A DNA stretch of 64,000 bases. Source: Zoroaster sp. YZ-2022. Lineage: Eukaryota; Echinodermata; Asteroidea; Forcipulatida; Zoroasteridae. The stretch is taken from the NCBI GenBank assembly GCA_029582265.1, contig CM055833.1, forward strand, positions 28,734,288 to 28,798,287, given 5' to 3'. Under the pieces are notes generated by a model. The model had not been told where the DNA came from. It made no database searches and saw only the letters and a list, made by a program, of their open reading frames with translations. Shown here piece after piece: positions 53,080-64,000 of this stretch. A program made the position numbers and the translations under genes. Position 1 is the stretch's first letter, and every line of letters starts with the position of its first letter.

Positions 53080-54330
53080 AAAAAAAGAAAAGAAAAGAAA
53101 AACAAAACAAAGAGAAGTGTTCTTTTAAACGGTGTTTGAAGGTAGCACTGGGTCTGTAGAAGACATCCACCAAGTTATTGCGTCTCTCCAACAAGTATAA
53201 AGCATTTGAAAAAATAATATTTTTTAGTCCAAATTTTGAAAAAACGTCAAGGGGTACCCCTTGTCTTTTTTTCACCTCGAAAAAAAAATTGTCTCCGATT
53301 CGCTTCAAAATTGCTCAGAAGGTAGCTCTGGGTCTGTAGAAGACAGCCACCGAGTTATAGCATTCTTGGGCAAGTTTTTAATTTCACTGTTACACCCATT
53401 TTTTGTAAGGAAAATATTGATTTTCTGAAAATATTGGAAAGATAGGCGACTCAAATTAAGAAAAATGAGATCCAGGCACTCTATTGCGTCTCTCCAACAA
53501 GTATAAGGCATTTGAGAAAAAATCATTTTTAAGCCAAATTTTGAAAAAACGTCAAGGGGTACGTACCCCTTGTCGTTTTTTTCACCTCGAAAAAAAGTTG
53601 TCTCCGATTTTACTGTTACACCCATTTTTTGTAAGGAAAATACTGATTTTCTGAAAAAGTTGGAAAAATAGGCGACTCAAATGAAGAAAAATGAGATCCA
53701 GGCACTCTATTGCGTCTCTCCAACAAATACGAGGCATTTGAAAAAAAAAATCATTTTTAGGCAAAATTTTGAAAAAAAACTCGTTTTTTCACCTCGAAAA
53801 AAAGTTTTCTCCGATTTCACTGTTACACCCATTTTTTGTAAGGAAAATATTGATTTTCTGAAAAAATTGGAAAGATAGGCGACTCAAATTAAGAAAAATG
53901 AGACCCAGGCACTCTATTGCGTCTCTCTAACAAGTATAAGGCATTTGAGAAAAAAAATCATTTTAAAGCCAAATTTTGAAAAAACGTCAAGGGGTACCCC
54001 TTGTCGTTTTTTCACCTCGAAAAAAACGTTGTCTCTGATTCGCTTCAAAATTGCACAGAAGGTAGCCCTGGGTCTATAGAAGACAGCCACCGAGTTATAG
54101 CATTCTTGGGCAAGTTTTTAATTTCACTATTTCACCCACTTATTAAGGAAAAATATTGATTTTCTGAAAAAGTTGGAAAAAGGCACTGCGTCTCTCCAAC
54201 AAGTATGAGGCATTTGAATAAACAAATAAATCAATAAAAATAGGCCAAATTAGAAAAGAAAAAAAGTCAAGACACCTACCGAGTTACAGTCTTCTTGGGC
54301 AAGTTTTTAATTTCACTATTTCAACCATAA
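53080..54330. repeat. Degenerate tandem array, about 207-280-bp units
   Basis: The words 'attgcgtctctccaacaa', 'actgttacacccattttttg' and 'aaaaacgtcaaggggtaccc' return in order four to five times; the anchor 'actctattgc' lies at 53478, 53704 and 53911 (226 and 207 bp apart). Units carry indels. Short frames here repeat with the unit and show no coding bias. Confidence 0.88.
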
Positions 54331-54540
54331 TGGAAAATATTGATTTCACCCATATTGTTAGTTGTGGAGGAAGAAACTTAAATTGTTAAGATACTTCAAA
54401 TGGGGTAAAATATATGGGAACACAGGGTAGGGTGCTTTCCATTTGCTTATTGCATTTACTTGTATGCTTGGATTGATTTGCCTATTTATATATGTAATAC
54501 TATTTTATAAAAATCAATTAAGTTTAATTAAATTACTACT

Positions 54541-55123
54541 GAAATCATGATTGCGTAACCATATAAAATGAAAAACGACACCGCCGGGATTCGATTACTT
54601 TAGCTTCTATTTGATATTTGTTAAAAAAATTAATAAAAAAAATATTGTAAAAAAGTGCGGAGAGTTAGTCCGAGTGTCGACCAGGTATTCGGGAGACTCA
54701 AAGTCCGGGCGAACCGGCATGGTGATCACCTTAGCACCCTTCTGGGAGGTCGCTACCCTCCCGGTCCCTCATTTACTCCCCCGTCCGTACATTTCCTCCA
54801 CGCTCTAACCTTCAGGGGAGAGACATGACGGTCCCCAAGCCATTGCCGCAGCCAGCAGCTGTCATGTCCCTATGTGTCAGGAGCAGGATTCGAACCCGGA
54901 CGTACCAGCCTGGAACTGCCTGCAATTGACAGCCCAGTGGACTAACGACTTGCGCCATTTATCCTGTTGGTATTTGGAGATGAATTTTAAACTACTTAAA
55001 TAAATCGTGATTGCGTAACCATTTAAAATGGGGTAAAAAAAAGCTGCAGGGTACGTACGGGATTTGAACCCGAGTCGACAGCACCGTATCCAATCACTTT
55101 AACCATTAGACTATTAAGTAAGA
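54541..55123 (-). repeat. Cluster of tRNA-derived SINEs
   Basis: On the minus strand two tRNA-like heads are visible. That at 55123-55049 has B box GGTTCAAATCCC. That at 54965-54880 has TAGTCCACTGGGCTG and B box GGTTCGAATCC. A third B-box remnant (attcgattac, minus taatcgaatccc) lies near 54590. The common body word 'ggttacgcaatcacgattt' follows two of them. The heads lack full acceptor pairing, so they are SINEs rather than tRNA genes. Confidence 0.65.
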
Positions 55124-55134
55124 CTAATTGATGT

Positions 55135-55275
55135 GACACCATGTGGAATCTCAATTGAGTAGTAATTAGTTCTGAAAAGAACTGGATGTACAACTCGACG
55201 TTTCGATCAGTATGCTCTGATCGTCCTCAGTCTTACTTATCATTCTCACCATGCAAAGCTACAAGTTTTACATTA
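55135..55275 (-). repeat. SINE body/tail with hammerhead-like core
   Basis: Continuous with the SINE head at 55049-55123. Shares 'tctcaattgag', 'ttcagaact' and 'catgcaaagctacaagtttt' with 56285-56403 inside another element. On the minus strand 55230-55195 reads CTGAGGACGATCAG-AGCATA-CTGATCGAAAC: a perfect stem flanked by CTGAnGA and GAAAC, as in hammerhead ribozyme cores, with one extra C. Confidence 0.45.
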
Positions 55276-55747
55276 GACTATTTCATCATCTGACATTTAA
55301 TAACAATGATTGGAGTTTCAATGAAGACAAGCATTGGTCAAAAATAAATAAATAAGTAAATCCAAAATGTGATTGCGCCACCAATCCGTGTTGGCATGGT
55401 TAGGCCTAAGTTGGAGTTATATTTTAAACTACTTAAAGGGACAGTATCGTCATGGAATCGGTGTCCTAGTTTCATATGAACACAGTGACTGAAAATTACT
55501 GGCTCATGGAGACTTACCAATCACTTTCGCTATCTTCATTTCTTTCACCATGTTCACCCACATTTGTTGGCAAAATAGTGTTTTTCGGTAAATTCATAAA
55601 CTTGTTGGCATTCTTTAACTTATTGGTCTGCTATAAACAGTGGCGTCTACAACAAATACAACAAATACTTTAAAAATGAGAATGGGGAACATTCCTTTGT
55701 TGGTTCATTTGAGTTTTGTGTCGGTAAATTGACCCCCCAAAAGAGGA

Positions 55748-55805
55748 CCCCCCTTCCCCTTCCCCTTCCCCCTCCCCCTCCCCCTCCCCTCCCCACACAC
55801 ACACA
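55748..55805. repeat. (CCCCTT)n / CA simple repeats
   Basis: CCCCTT/CCCCTC hexamers followed by a short CA run. Confidence 0.9.
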
Positions 55806-56094
55806 CAATCCTGGCTACGCCACTGTTCATAATTATGTAAAAGTCTGCATGGTTTAGAAATATCAGTTGAGAGAACAAACTCGATCCCGCGGAATTTTCT
55901 GCCGGTCTCCAGCAGTGGGTTAGTAAAACATTCCTGTGCAAAAAAAAAATAATAATACTTAGACACAGCATGGAGGTAAAAATACCTCCATGGACACAGT
56001 CACTTGAAGTATGGGACACCTTGTTACCCAGTCTGGATGCTCTTGAAAACAGCGTTTTGTATCAAGAGTAGCATGCACTACAGGTGTTACATAA

Positions 56095-57063
56095 GGATGC
56101 CAGTCAACTCGCCCCCTGGCAAACTCGCCCCTTACAAACTCGCCCCCTGGCAAACTCGCCCCTGACAAAGTCGCCCCTCGGCAAACTCGCCCCTCTACAA
56201 ACTCGCCCCCCGTAAATTTTTTACGCAGTTCACGCTGTTGAGACTGGTTTAACGTTCATATAAGAGAGTAATTAAACATGATTATAATAAAGGCAGTTCT
56301 TTTCAGAACTAATTACTATCTCAATTGAGAATTAAATCACATGGTGTCACCGCAATTTAGTCTTACTTATCCTCTTCACCATGCAAAGCTACAAGTTTTA
56401 CCTAACATAATTTCAGTTGACGTTTTATTTAACGAAAATAAATATTACAAGAAACAATTCATTTACAGTTACAATTAAATAGATTAAATAGGAAACTAGC
56501 TAAACAAAATACTGAGTAAAATAAATAAGTATAATAAAAATAAATAATTAATTACATACAAAATACAAATACAGATAATTAAAATGTAATTAAATCAAAC
56601 AAATAACTTTGTAAATTTTTCATAGTATATACATAATATAGTATACATCGTATAAATCATAACTGTTTTGTTTAGCTAGTTTTCTATGTATTCTAATTTA
56701 GTTGTAACTGTTGAATTATTTTATGTACTATTTATTTTTGTTAAATAAAATGCCAAGTTGAAATTATTAGGCCCTGTTTGATTTTCTCTCTTACTAAATC
56801 AGTCTCAATAGTGCGAATAATCCACTAAAATATTTATGTCCCCGTACATCCTGCTTTTATAATTAATAATATTAAACCAGTCTCAATAGCGTGCGTGAGA
56901 TGCGTAAAAAAATTACAGGGGGCGAGTTTGTCGGGGGTGAGCTTTCCGAGGGGCGAGTTTGTCAGGGGGCGAGTTTGTCAAGGGGCGAGTTTGTAAGGGG
57001 CGAAATTGTAAGGGGCGAGATTGTAAGGGGCGAGTTTGCCAGGGGGCGAGTTGACTGGCATGC
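56095..57063. mobile_element. 969-bp transposon with TIRs made of 15-16-bp repeats
   Basis: Ends GGATGCCAGTCAACTCGCCC and, inverted, GCATGCCAGTCAACTCGCCC. The exact 8-bp duplication TTACATAA flanks both sides (56087-56094 and 57064-57071), as in hAT-type insertions. Each end consists of about seven to nine head-to-tail copies of an AACTCGCCCCTGACA-like unit in inverted orientation. The interior is AT-rich, non-coding, and contains a SINE-tail fragment (56285-56403). Confidence 0.9.
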
Positions 57064-57249
57064 TTACATAAAACGCAAAGATTAGAACGAATAAATCCTT
57101 TAACCAATGGTAGCAAGTGCACATGTTGAATTTTTATTTGTCTTTGTGACAAGACAACAATACATATGACATTAAGAATAGAATATCACTACTTACACTA
57201 AATAGTACATGTACCAAAAATACAATTCATTGGACTCTCACTGGTTGAT

Positions 57250-58210
57250 TCATAACTACTTTCTGCAGAGCCAAGCTGAGCTGCAGTATTTTGCGCTAGC
57301 CATCTAAGCAGCAAATCCTAAGTTATGTAATAATAATAATAATAATGTGTGGATGTCAAGGATGCATAAGCAGAAATTCCATGCTAACTGAGAAATGTGC
57401 TTACATCTGCACATACAGTTTCTGCTGCAGCAAGTGCCGAGTTTTCACTTATGTTAAGCAGAGCCATGTAACAGGTCACAGTAATTTTGGGACCAAATCC
57501 ACAGAGCTGAGCCCATGTCATAGAGCTACGAAGCAGAAAATTTTGCTAACCAAATATTTTTACTAAGCAATATAAAACAGAATACCAGCCAAAATGCATG
57601 TATTTTGTATGAATGTTTGGCTGGTAATCAATGAAATCCGCTAAGCAAATTGTTTTTCTGCTAAGTAACTATGAAATTGACCCCAGCTAAGCACAACATT
57701 TGCTAACCAAATATATTGCTAAGCAAAATGAACTGGGCAACCAGCCAAAATGCACATTACATGTAATAGTCATGAAAGTTCAGCTGGTAACAAAAATTAT
57801 TATGGTAAGCATTTCCCCCATGCTAAGCAGCTACATGAAATAACAACTGCCTCGCATATAGTGAATGATTAAATAAAAAATAAAACAAATTAAAAATTAA
57901 AAATTAAAAAAAATCTATTTGGTGAATACACACTTAAATGAATGTTGCATACAGAGAATGTACATGGTAATTTTGCATAGGCTTGTGCATGAAAATTGTA
58001 CTGATAAAGTTTAGGAAGCCCAAACTTCAATAGTACAATTTCATGTACTGGAGCTAGTTTCAGAGAGCTGTTTAACATATAAAATTGCTTACCAGTAAAA
58101 TTTGCTTATCGAAACTTTCAAAAAGAATGTATGCATTTTGTATGGTAGTCTGTTTTACATTGTTTAGCAAAAATATTCTGTATAGTAGCTCTGTGAAATA
58201 GTCCCCTGGT
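57250..58210. repeat. Old dispersed repeats of the TGCTAAGCA type
   Basis: 57535-57640 is a diverged copy of the 95-bp unit of 12875-13480. 57250-57530 resembles 40290-40545. 58085-58206 carries the unit in reverse. This explains most of this gene-free stretch. Confidence 0.6.
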
Positions 58211-61200
58211 CGACGGGGAATTACGACGCGCATTCTCTGTGCCCAACAATCCATTCAACCGTGTATGAGCCACTTATATGCATTCAACCAGGGGTGAGTG
58301 CCTCTGTAGAACATGCTTGTTGGACTTGCATATCCCAGAAGCCTACGATTAAAGGATGGCAGTGTGTGCTCTGGAGAGAAGATTAATCCCAGCCTGCAAT
58401 TGACAGGAAACAGTCACAAACACTTCTTTTTTTTTCGTTTCTTGATTCCGTTCACACAGCTGTTTTTCACCCCTGGTGTAATAATGGCCAGAGTCAAGTT
58501 CAAGTGCACTCGCCCTGGGACTAAAAATTTTTTTTTTTTAAATAACCTCGGACAATAATTCCTTAGTATATCATCAAAAACATTTTGAAGCTGTTAAAAT
58601 TTGAACCATTACTTCGATCCCCGTTATTTTAATATTTTCAGGGTGAGGAGTGGCTTTGAAATCAAAACAAGTATTCACATAATTGAATTTCTACATTAAA
58701 AATATTATTGAAACCATGGGGGGAAAAACCTTTTTTTTTTGTCCAAATACAAAATGAAATGGAAGTACAATAATCAGATGTGGCTAAGAATCAAAGAATT
58801 GAACCATAAGAAATTCCTATATTTTATTTTATATTAGCCCAGCCGTCATTTATAATCACACACTGGCACACAAATGCATAATTACACTACAGGCTATACT
58901 TACTCTCACATAATAATTAGATGCTATATTTATAAGATGCTTTATCACAGAATTGTACAAAAATTACATTCTTTAGGGATGTTTTCATATCAATACAGCC
59001 ACCCAAAGCTTACATTCATTCAGGCAGAATAGCTGAAAGTAGTACACTTTTGAAAAACAATCCCTCAAAAACCTCTTTTTTTTAGGCTACAGTATGCTGA
59101 AAAATCGTAACTACTTTTACTAACATTTACAATGTACAGTCGACACTAGTTACAACAAGGTCCGACAACATTTCCTATTAGTTGGAAATCATCGGCAGTA
59201 TTTTCTGTAAAAAAAACTCATACGCACTCACATGTACCGTACAGAACATGTATATAAAAATCAGTTAAATACAATGACTGTTTTCCAGTAAATGATACTG
59301 CAACATGAAAACATCTGCCTTAAATATTTCTGCTTAATACTTTTTCAAAATCTCACCTACATACGCCCATGGGAAACGACAAAAGGCCCTCCCCCAAAAG
59401 ATATTCCCTTCTACCCAAAAATGTATACCCTTACAAAATTCAATCAGGAAAAGAACATCATACTGGAGTTGTATAGCACACCTCATCAGTTCTTTCCTTC
59501 TTTTGAACCATTAAATACTGCAAAGGTAAGTTGTTACAATTGTACTTTGGTAAAAAAAAAAAAATCAAACAAAAATCACAGTTTTTACTATTTGTGAGGG
59601 CCCATACTTTCAATACTGTGGTGCCACATAATGTATTCAGTATGCTTTCATTTTGATACTGTCCAGTCGATAAAACCATGTAAAAACAACACATACAATC
59701 TGAGGAAAGTTAGAGGTTTGAAAACTGACATCAGATGGATAGGTTAGTTTGAAGGAACACTATGTGAATGAATCATATTTTCCCGAGTTGTGAGGTTCTG
59801 AAAAAAGAAGTAATAGGATTAACAGAGCTTAATAGAACAGCTTAACCCATCGATTCTATTCAGAACCTCAAAACTCGAATTAGATCATTCATTCACATCG
59901 TGTTGCCCTTCATTTTAGAAGAAAAAAATACCTTGTTTCTTTGAAAGTTGTAAGTTCTCTTTTGCAGTTTAGGTTTTGGGAAAATGCTGTAAACAGAACA
60001 AGTTAGAAAAATGTATGTCATAAATTTGCGATGAATGTTTTACATAAGTTTAAAACTTTATTTAACATGAAGTATAAATCTGTCTTTACATCATCAGATT
60101 CTCCCGTCAGACTTGGCAACCATTATGGGATATCTATATGTGCACTCACTTACAAAACAAAAAAATCAAATTGTTATTTGTTTATATTGTCAACTCCTTA
60201 TTCAAATTAAAACTGGAATGAAGACAGTGACTTATACATTTCATGTGCATAGTATTAATTAATGACCACACTACAATTTAAATTTATTATTTTTTTTTAA
60301 ACTGACAGCACACACAAACTCAGCTTTACTGGACAAATTTCATCATTAAATAAACCTGAAACATCTCCCAGCATTTAAATTTTACATTCCAGGACAAATA
60401 CAGGGTGGTAAAAAATGGGGGGGTAAATTTACATGCATGACCTTGTGGTCCCCCTTCCCCCCAACTGCAAATGGTCAACACTGACTGCGTAACTTTTTGT
60501 GAAACACAACCATTGTTAATGTCATGTTGTCCATAAAAGCACTGGTCAATAATAACTAATTTAACATTCCCCTGTGGAATACAAACATGATACAGCCTTG
60601 GACTTGACATTAACATCATGTACAAAACCAAACATTCACCTCTTTTAAGTAAAACTGGCTCTGGAAGGCAAGCCCAAATTGATATAAATATGTCCTATTG
60701 TTGAAAATGTACTGAATTGGTTCATAACAAATGCTCTACACCAATATTATCAACTGTTTTATTAGACACAGAAGTTACACAATAAAAATAAAACTAACGA
60801 GACAAGATGTAATTGGAAGAATCATCTCCCCCCTCCTAAACATAAAGCTAATCAAAATATACACAAAGAACAGTGACATGCTTCTAACAAGCATATATGC
60901 CGATTGTTACAAAATACAAAATATAAAATATCAAGAATCAAATTTAAAAAAACAAAAACAAAAAAAAACCACCATGTAAGGCATGATTTCAATGAAGAGA
61001 AGTATATATATATTTTAAACAGGGTTCAAATAATGTCACTAAGTATTCTCCTTGCATAACCTCATTAGCAATTGGTTCAAGAATTCACGTTTGTGTACCT
61101 AGTCACTGCGGTCAGTTTCCCTTGTGGTTTGATATATAAAACGCTGCAACCTCTCCAAGTATGTTCTTATTAGGAGTGGTGGGTGATTGTTTCTGGTGGA

Positions 61201-61280
61201 CATATCGTAAGTTTGAATTTCAAACTTTGAGGTCTCTTAGTTTAAGACAAAATTTTATAAGGGACCATTTCAATATACTT
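58210..61280. other. Gene-free stretch, possibly long 3' UTR
   Basis: AT-rich, no supported exon on either strand. It lies downstream of the minus-strand terminal exon at 63350 and may be partly its 3' UTR. A hairpin element lies at 59753-59910. Confidence 0.4.
59753..59910. repeat. Imperfect foldback, about 45-bp arms
   Basis: 'aacactatgtgaatgaatca' at the left and the reverse complement of 'attcattcacatcgtgtt' at the right, both continuing to 'gag(g)ttctga'. Small MITE-like hairpin. Confidence 0.7.
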
Positions 61281-61288
61281 TTGTTTTA

Positions 61289-61700
61289 AAGGCAGTGTAC
61301 ACCTTTGGTAATTACCGGACTACAAAATTATCAAAAAATGGTTTGTATCATCCAGACAAATTATTCTGTATGAAGTACTTTTATTTTGTAGATAACACAA
61401 GCAAGTTTAAATTGTATTTTGTTTTAGTCAGAAACTGCATATGAATGTTCACAATTATCTCATAAAATTGTTTGTGAACAAATTCCGCTGAAATCCGTCA
61501 CAGGTGAATGTCTACACGTTCTCGATCTTAATAAAATATGGAGGATTTTAATGGAATGTTACCAAGGGTGCATGTGGCTTTAAATGTGTCAAATTTGTTT
61601 AGAATGCAGAGATAACTTCTCAATTTCTGAATTGGCTAGGAAGACGGCAATTTTGGAAAACGCATACAAAATTTGCAAAGGGCAATCATTAATTAAGCAC
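61289..61700. repeat. Interspersed repeat starting TTTAAAGGCAGTG
   Basis: Begins tttaaaggcagtgtacacct followed by 'ttggtaattaccgg'. I associate similar starts with abundant short repeats of echinoderm genomes, from memory only. The right end was not found. Confidence 0.3.
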
Positions 61701-61850
61701 TACTTATAATACAAAACATAAGGCAAGACCATGTGCGCATTATACAAAATATACTCAACAGTTTCAATTTTACAGCTGAATTGTTGTAAAATTCAAAAAA
61801 ATGGTGTATCACAAAAAAGGGTGAACATTATTGAAGGGAAAATAACTATA

Positions 61851-62078
61851 CATAACAGCAAAAGAAACGTCACCCCCTAAATTTTGATAAGTCTGAGAAC
61901 GTGTTTAGCTTATGTGTCCTCAGACGTCATGCATGACGAATTTTGAGGTCAACCAAATTTGCCACATTGTGTTCGTGTTACACTCCATACTCATAATATT
62001 CTTCATTAAACAAATTATATTAATTATAAAATGAAAATAAGAAATATTTTTTGGGGTGACGTTTCTTTTGCTGTTATG
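61851..62078. mobile_element. TA-flanked mariner-type MITE
   Basis: 228 bp with inverted ends CATAACAGCAAAAGAAACGT(CACCCC). TA is present at 61849-61850 and 62079-62080. Non-coding interior. Confidence 0.88.
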
Positions 62079-62084
62079 TATATA

Positions 62085-62150
62085 TTCAATTCAATTCAAT
62101 TCAATTCAATTCAAATCAATATCACATTTATTTCCATACTCACATGAGAA
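62085..62150 (-). repeat. (AATTG)n tail, possible retroelement 3' end
   Basis: Five AATTC/GAATT pentamers at 62085-62113 are followed by 'cacatttatttccatactc'. Read on the minus strand this is A/T-rich 3'-end-like sequence ending in a pentamer tail, as in some LINEs and SINEs. No reverse transcriptase frame is seen. Confidence 0.35.
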
Positions 62151-62814
62151 AAAATGATTACACAACAGGTGGTATACTTAGTACAAAGAAAGATCAACTG
62201 GAAAGATAATATGAAAGGAGACAATATCAATCTATGTACACATCATGCATGAAAATACAGAGTATGAAGAGTGTTCATGTAAGCCTGTTCATATGTGAGC
62301 AAAGTAATACTATTTTTAATTGAGTGCAACAAGAAAATAGACAAGCCAGGCTAAGTCACCAACTAACTTGACAGAAGACATCCTTACATCCACTTTTCAC
62401 AGTGTCACATATTTCCTCTGAAAAGTCCAAACTTTGGTTGAGCTTTGATGGAAGTTATTTCGTGTTCTCTCTCTTTCGTGTTCTCTCTCAGGAAATGTAT
62501 GGCTATTATGTAATGCTGAGAATGCAAGAAGAAAGCTACACAATAAAACTCATTATCTACAATTGCCTTCATGACTAATGTTCAGGCAACACGTTCTCAA
62601 GAGAAAAAAAAGAAAGAATTTTGTCTAATTTAGTTACAAAGCCAGACATCTTGCATGTTATTTTGATACTTAATGTTTTTAAAATTGCACTGATTAGCAA
62701 TGATGTCACAAAAATTGCATGTGCCAAATAAAAAATTATTTCCTAGAGCTACTCAAACATACTGATGTAGACAGTTCAATGGTACAGAGTATACGTTGTT
62801 ATGCCACATCACTA

Positions 62815-63203
62815 AGGGAGGAGGGCCAAAGGTCGTGGTACAGCCAAGCCTTTGAGAAGCCTGGCCAGGCGCAGGCTTTGTCCAGGACGAGAGGGTGATA
62901 TATAATCTCCTAGCTGAGCACAGAAGACCCTTTACTAATGAATAGATCTCAAATATCTCTTACTGACACAGACTTAACTGACACCTCAGCTGTCTTTTGT
63001 TCACAACTGCAGCCTTTATAATGAGCTCTACTTAGCTTGGCTAGGCCCTCTAGCAGCCCAAATTATGTTGATTAGCAGGTACATGTACAAGTACTGTATT
63101 GTTACAGGATTAGGACTCACAAAAGACAGATTAGGAGGCCAGGAGGCCAGGAGGCCAGGGTTCTCAAAGGCTTGGCTGTACCACGACTTTGGCCCTCCTC
63201 CCT
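62815..63203. repeat. 389-bp foldback with about 51-bp arms
   Basis: Left arm 62815-62866 (agggaggagggccaaaggtc...) pairs with the right arm 63153-63203 with only a few differences. A triplicated GGAGGCCA unit sits at the inner edge of the right arm (63133-63158). Lies just after the stop codon of the terminal gene, so it would be transcribed in its 3' UTR. Confidence 0.9.
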
Positions 63204-63349
63204 AAAAGGCAAATTTACATCATATTTAATATTTTCCCGATTACTTCATATAAAAACAATTCAGTAACTCGGAGAGATTGTTAGTAAACATGTGTTGATA
63301 AGCTGACATACATATAAATAACAATATTTACACAAATTTGAAGCAATCA

Positions 63350-63677
63350 TCAATGAACCAGCGGGTAAAACAACCCGGAGAAGTGAAAGAATAGCTTCCA
63401 AATTGGCAACTTGGCGAACAGCCTGTTCTGAGCAATCTGATAATGCTGTATGAAGGGGGTTAGTAACCCCTGCCCATTCCAGTTCAATTGCTTGGCGAGC
63501 CACCGCGGGTGATGAAAGTGGATATTGTAGATGCTAGCCCAGCGTGCGAACACGGCCTTCTCGGTGATAAACAGATGTCCGCTCGTTAGGCGGACCTCGC
63601 TGGATTGGTAGTACCGGCACTCTGACACCAAGGCGGGATCATAGTAGTGGTAGGGTACATTTTCCATGGGGTGCTCT
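63350..63677 (-). CDS. Last coding exon of an unidentified gene
   Basis: An open frame of about 108 residues enters at an acceptor (tttcctctgcag, intron side 63678-63679) and ends at a TGA (63352-63350). It reads EHPMENVPYHYYDPALVSEC near its start and ends ...IWKLFFHFSGLFYPLVH. Third codon positions are strongly G/C (in contrast to the AT-rich flanks), which supports coding. The composition is aromatic- and His-rich with a hydrophobic C-terminus. An internal ATG exists, but the open frame and acceptor upstream argue for a partial gene continuing beyond the right edge. I do not recognise the family; an enzyme C-terminus is possible but unproven. Confidence 0.6.
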
Positions 63678-64000
63678 CTGCAGAGGAAACCAACAGTATG
63701 AAATGGAAGTTTGCATTTTATACAAAGGTAAACATTTATGGATGGGTTTTTATAACCAGCACAAACTTGTTCTGTTTACATAAATCTTTTTGAAGATTCT
63801 GCACAATTACCACAAGACATCGGCTTCAACACCAGTAGCATTTGGCAAGCAACACTTAAACAGGGCCAACCATCCACCATCACAACAACTGACCCACTCC
63901 ACTGAACATTACCCCCAGACAGCCGACACACTTCACCGAGCACCAATCACAGCAGCTCTGGCAACAGCAAGATCCTACAACACTCCTGCTTTCTACACTC
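63678..64000. other. Intron of the terminal gene
   Basis: Non-coding sequence upstream of the acceptor for the exon above. CA/CC-rich words at 63830-64000 but no second exon recognised before the window ends. Confidence 0.4.

Noticed and set aside
53078..53625. Repeated 76-106-aa frames on the minus strand resembling one another
   Set aside because: They follow the tandem repeat units. The similarity is due to DNA repetition, and the codon use is AT-driven.
54880..54965. tRNA gene on the minus strand
   Set aside because: A and B boxes are present, but the acceptor and anticodon arms do not pair properly and SINE body sequence follows.

Overview
This is a eukaryotic, AT-rich, intron-bearing window, most likely from a marine invertebrate deuterostome. 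An echinoderm is my best guess from the gene repertoire, the density of short interspersed repeats and the frequent 'taggcct' words, but nothing in the sequence fixes the species. Most of the DNA is non-coding. Only four coding loci can be supported: three complete multi-exon genes, and one terminal exon of a fourth at the right edge.

Region by region: 0-9 kb holds no recognisable gene, only microsatellites, a tRNA-like SINE head and a TA-flanked MITE, plus one weak exon candidate near 1.4 kb. A plus-strand gene at 9.6-19.4 kb (8 coding exons, 345 aa) encodes a secreted PDGF/VEGF-family growth factor. It has a signal peptide, a PDGF-A/B-like propeptide segment, an acidic tract, a full cystine-knot domain and a CxCxC-rich tail. 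A minus-strand gene at 22.3-27.8 kb (7 coding exons, 381 aa) encodes a cyclin G1/G2-type protein. A plus-strand gene at 31.8-47.9 kb (6 coding exons, 366 aa) encodes cyclin I; its 10.6-kb intron 2 is filled with transposable elements. From 48 to 58 kb the window holds transposon remnants, a degenerate tandem array, tRNA-derived SINEs and a DNA transposon whose ends are built of 15-16-bp repeats. At 63.35-63.68 kb lies the last coding exon (minus strand) of a gene I cannot name, followed by several kb that may be its 3' UTR.

The growth factor and cyclin G genes are convergent (tail to tail). Cyclin G and cyclin I are divergent (head to head). From memory, human CCNG2 and CCNI are also divergent neighbours on 4q21, so the pair looks like ancient microsynteny. 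The two cyclins share phase-0 intron positions around an identical 75-nt exon, which supports origin by an inverted tandem duplication. Good splice donors without coding potential on each side of 29.8-30.7 kb suggest non-coding first exons and a shared promoter region.

All exon models were made by eye from GT/AG junctions, reading-frame continuity and remembered family motifs. Every internal junction of the three complete genes keeps the frame. Comparisons with human proteins are from memory and no search was run. Transposon superfamily labels rest on terminal inverted repeats (TIR) and target-site duplications (TSD) alone.
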